From assembly GCA_947089305.1 (NCBI GenBank), contig CAMUJQ010000057.1:1-6120 (forward strand): DNA of 6,120 bases, read 5' to 3'. The notes beneath the pieces are model-generated. The model was not told the origin of the DNA. It saw nothing but the letters and a program-made list of their open reading frames with translations, and made no database searches. This document shows positions 5,771 to 6,120 of the stretch, piece by piece (within the stretch, counting starts at the first letter, position 1; each line of letters starts with the position of its first letter). A program made the position numbers and the translations under genes. The stretch comes from an uncultured Clostridia bacterium (GTDB taxonomy: Bacteria > Bacillota > Clostridia > Christensenellales > UBA1242).

Positions 5771-5800
5771 ATTATAACACATCTTGTCAAGTATTTTCAA
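5771..5800 (-). promoter_or_regulatory. Promoter of the parAB operon
   Basis: On the minus strand, TTGAAA (5800-5795), an 18-base spacer and a perfect TATAAT (5776-5771) form a strong housekeeping promoter, with an extended -10 TGT. Transcription should start near 5764, leaving a leader of about 25 bases. A TTGACA overlaps the spacer but is badly placed for this -10 box. No parS or other palindromic operator is seen here, so direct ParB repression of its own promoter is not suggested. Confidence 0.75.
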
Positions 5801-5831
5801 TTGTTTAATTAAACTAAAAAATTTTTTTTAT

Positions 5832-5862
5832 AAAAAAAAGCAGATATTTTTCTGCTTTTTTA
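5832..5862. terminator. Terminator after the Rho-N-like small gene
   Basis: AAAAAGCAGA (5835-5844) pairs with TCTGCTTTTT (5851-5860) around a six-base loop. On the minus strand it lies three bases after the stop codon of the 49-residue gene and is followed by a T-run, so it should separate that transcript from parAB. The structure is symmetrical enough to work in both directions. Confidence 0.8.
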
Positions 5863-5864
5863 AA

Positions 5865-6014
5865 TTAGCTGTTTTCTAATATATATAATTCGTTAATAAT
5901 TAAAGGTATAAGTTCTTTCTTTCTATATATATAAGGTTTTTTAATTCCTAATTTTAATGCCATCTGTCTAAGTTCAAAAGCACTCTTTTCCATAAGCTCT
6001 TCACTAGATAACAT
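5865..6014 (-). CDS. 49-residue protein resembling a lone Rho-N/SAP-like domain
   Basis: A short open frame starts at ATG 6014, behind an AAGGAG ribosome binding site (6028-6023) eight bases away, and ends with TAA directly before a terminator. The protein reads as one small helical unit. MEKSAFELRQMALKLGIKK (8-26) followed by RKKELIPLIINEL (31-43) matches the pattern of Rho termination factor N-terminal and related SAP-like domains (S..ELR..A..LGI......KKELI..I). Those domains bind nucleic acid in Rho and in some ribosomal and DNA-repair proteins; here it stands alone. It lies upstream of parA on the same strand, but the terminator and separate parAB promoter argue against a shared operon. 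That it is a real gene is well supported by its start, end and composition. The domain match is by eye and less sure, and its function is unknown. Confidence 0.75.
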   Translation of the reverse strand: MLSSEELMEKSAFELRQMALKLGIKKPYIYRKKELIPLIINELYILENS

Positions 6015-6035
6015 AATAAAGTCTCCTTTTAATTA

Positions 6036-6064
6036 ATATTAAATAATTTAGTTATTAATGTCAA
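6036..6064 (-). promoter_or_regulatory. Candidate promoter for the Rho-N-like small gene
   Basis: On the minus strand, a perfect TTGACA (6064-6059), a 17-base spacer and TAATAT (6041-6036) are placed correctly upstream of the 49-residue gene. The -10 match is only 4 of 6. The transcript would start just before the ribosome binding site, giving a very short leader. The rest of 6065-6120 is AT-rich and shows nothing else that I can support. Confidence 0.45.
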
Positions 6065-6120
6065 TTAATTTACATGTATTCAATAATAACTTTTATAAAT
6101 TTTAATTATTTTACAATAAT

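Noticed and set aside
3950..5800. A plasmid partition cassette
   Set aside because: ParA lacks the N-terminal helix-turn-helix of many plasmid ParAs, ParB is of the chromosomal Spo0J type with parS sites close to the universal chromosomal form, no replication or mobilisation gene is present, and the neighbours are housekeeping genes. The window alone cannot fully exclude a large replicon.

Overview
This is a strongly AT-rich window from a low-GC bacterium, most likely a Bacillota (Firmicutes) chromosome. Supporting signs are strong AGGAGG-type ribosome binding sites, TTGACA/TATAAT-type promoters, a CIRCE heat-shock operator, a Soj/Spo0J-type ParA-ParB pair with parS sites, and a small DUF378 membrane protein. 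Tryptophan is encoded by TGG and no in-frame TGA was seen, so the ordinary bacterial code fits. The species cannot be named from this sequence.

Layout, left to right. Positions 1-814 (minus) hold most of an RluA-family rRNA pseudouridine synthase that runs off the left edge. Divergent from it is a small heat-shock protein gene (1036-1464, plus). Its leader carries a sigma-A promoter, a CIRCE operator over the transcription start, a palindrome, and an all-A/U hairpin around the ribosome binding site. A bidirectional terminator (1465-1494) separates it from an unrecognised 422-residue protein with a C-terminal zinc ribbon (1535-2803, minus). A DUF378 two-helix membrane protein follows (2933-3172, plus) with its own terminator.

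Positions 3193-3970 contain no gene but carry five copies of a 16-bp ParB-binding site, TGTTCCACGTGGAACA (one copy with a single change), 103-144 bp apart. This centromere-like cluster lies between two convergent transcription units, each ending in a terminator, so it should be little transcribed. Beyond it, on the minus strand, are parB (3993-4943) and parA (4955-5740). They form a two-gene operon with its own promoter, and the parB ribosome binding site overlaps the parA stop codon. The last gene (5865-6014, minus) is a 49-residue protein that resembles a free-standing Rho-N/SAP-like helical domain; it has its own terminator and a probable promoter.

The central theme is a complete chromosome-segregation module. 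ParB should load on the clustered parS sites, spread and recruit condensin, while the ParA ATPase drives origin movement. Such modules usually lie near the replication origin, but no convincing origin (no dnaA, no DnaA-box cluster, no gidA/gidB neighbours) is visible here. The flanking genes (pseudouridine synthase, heat-shock protein) favour a chromosome over a plasmid, though the window cannot prove it.
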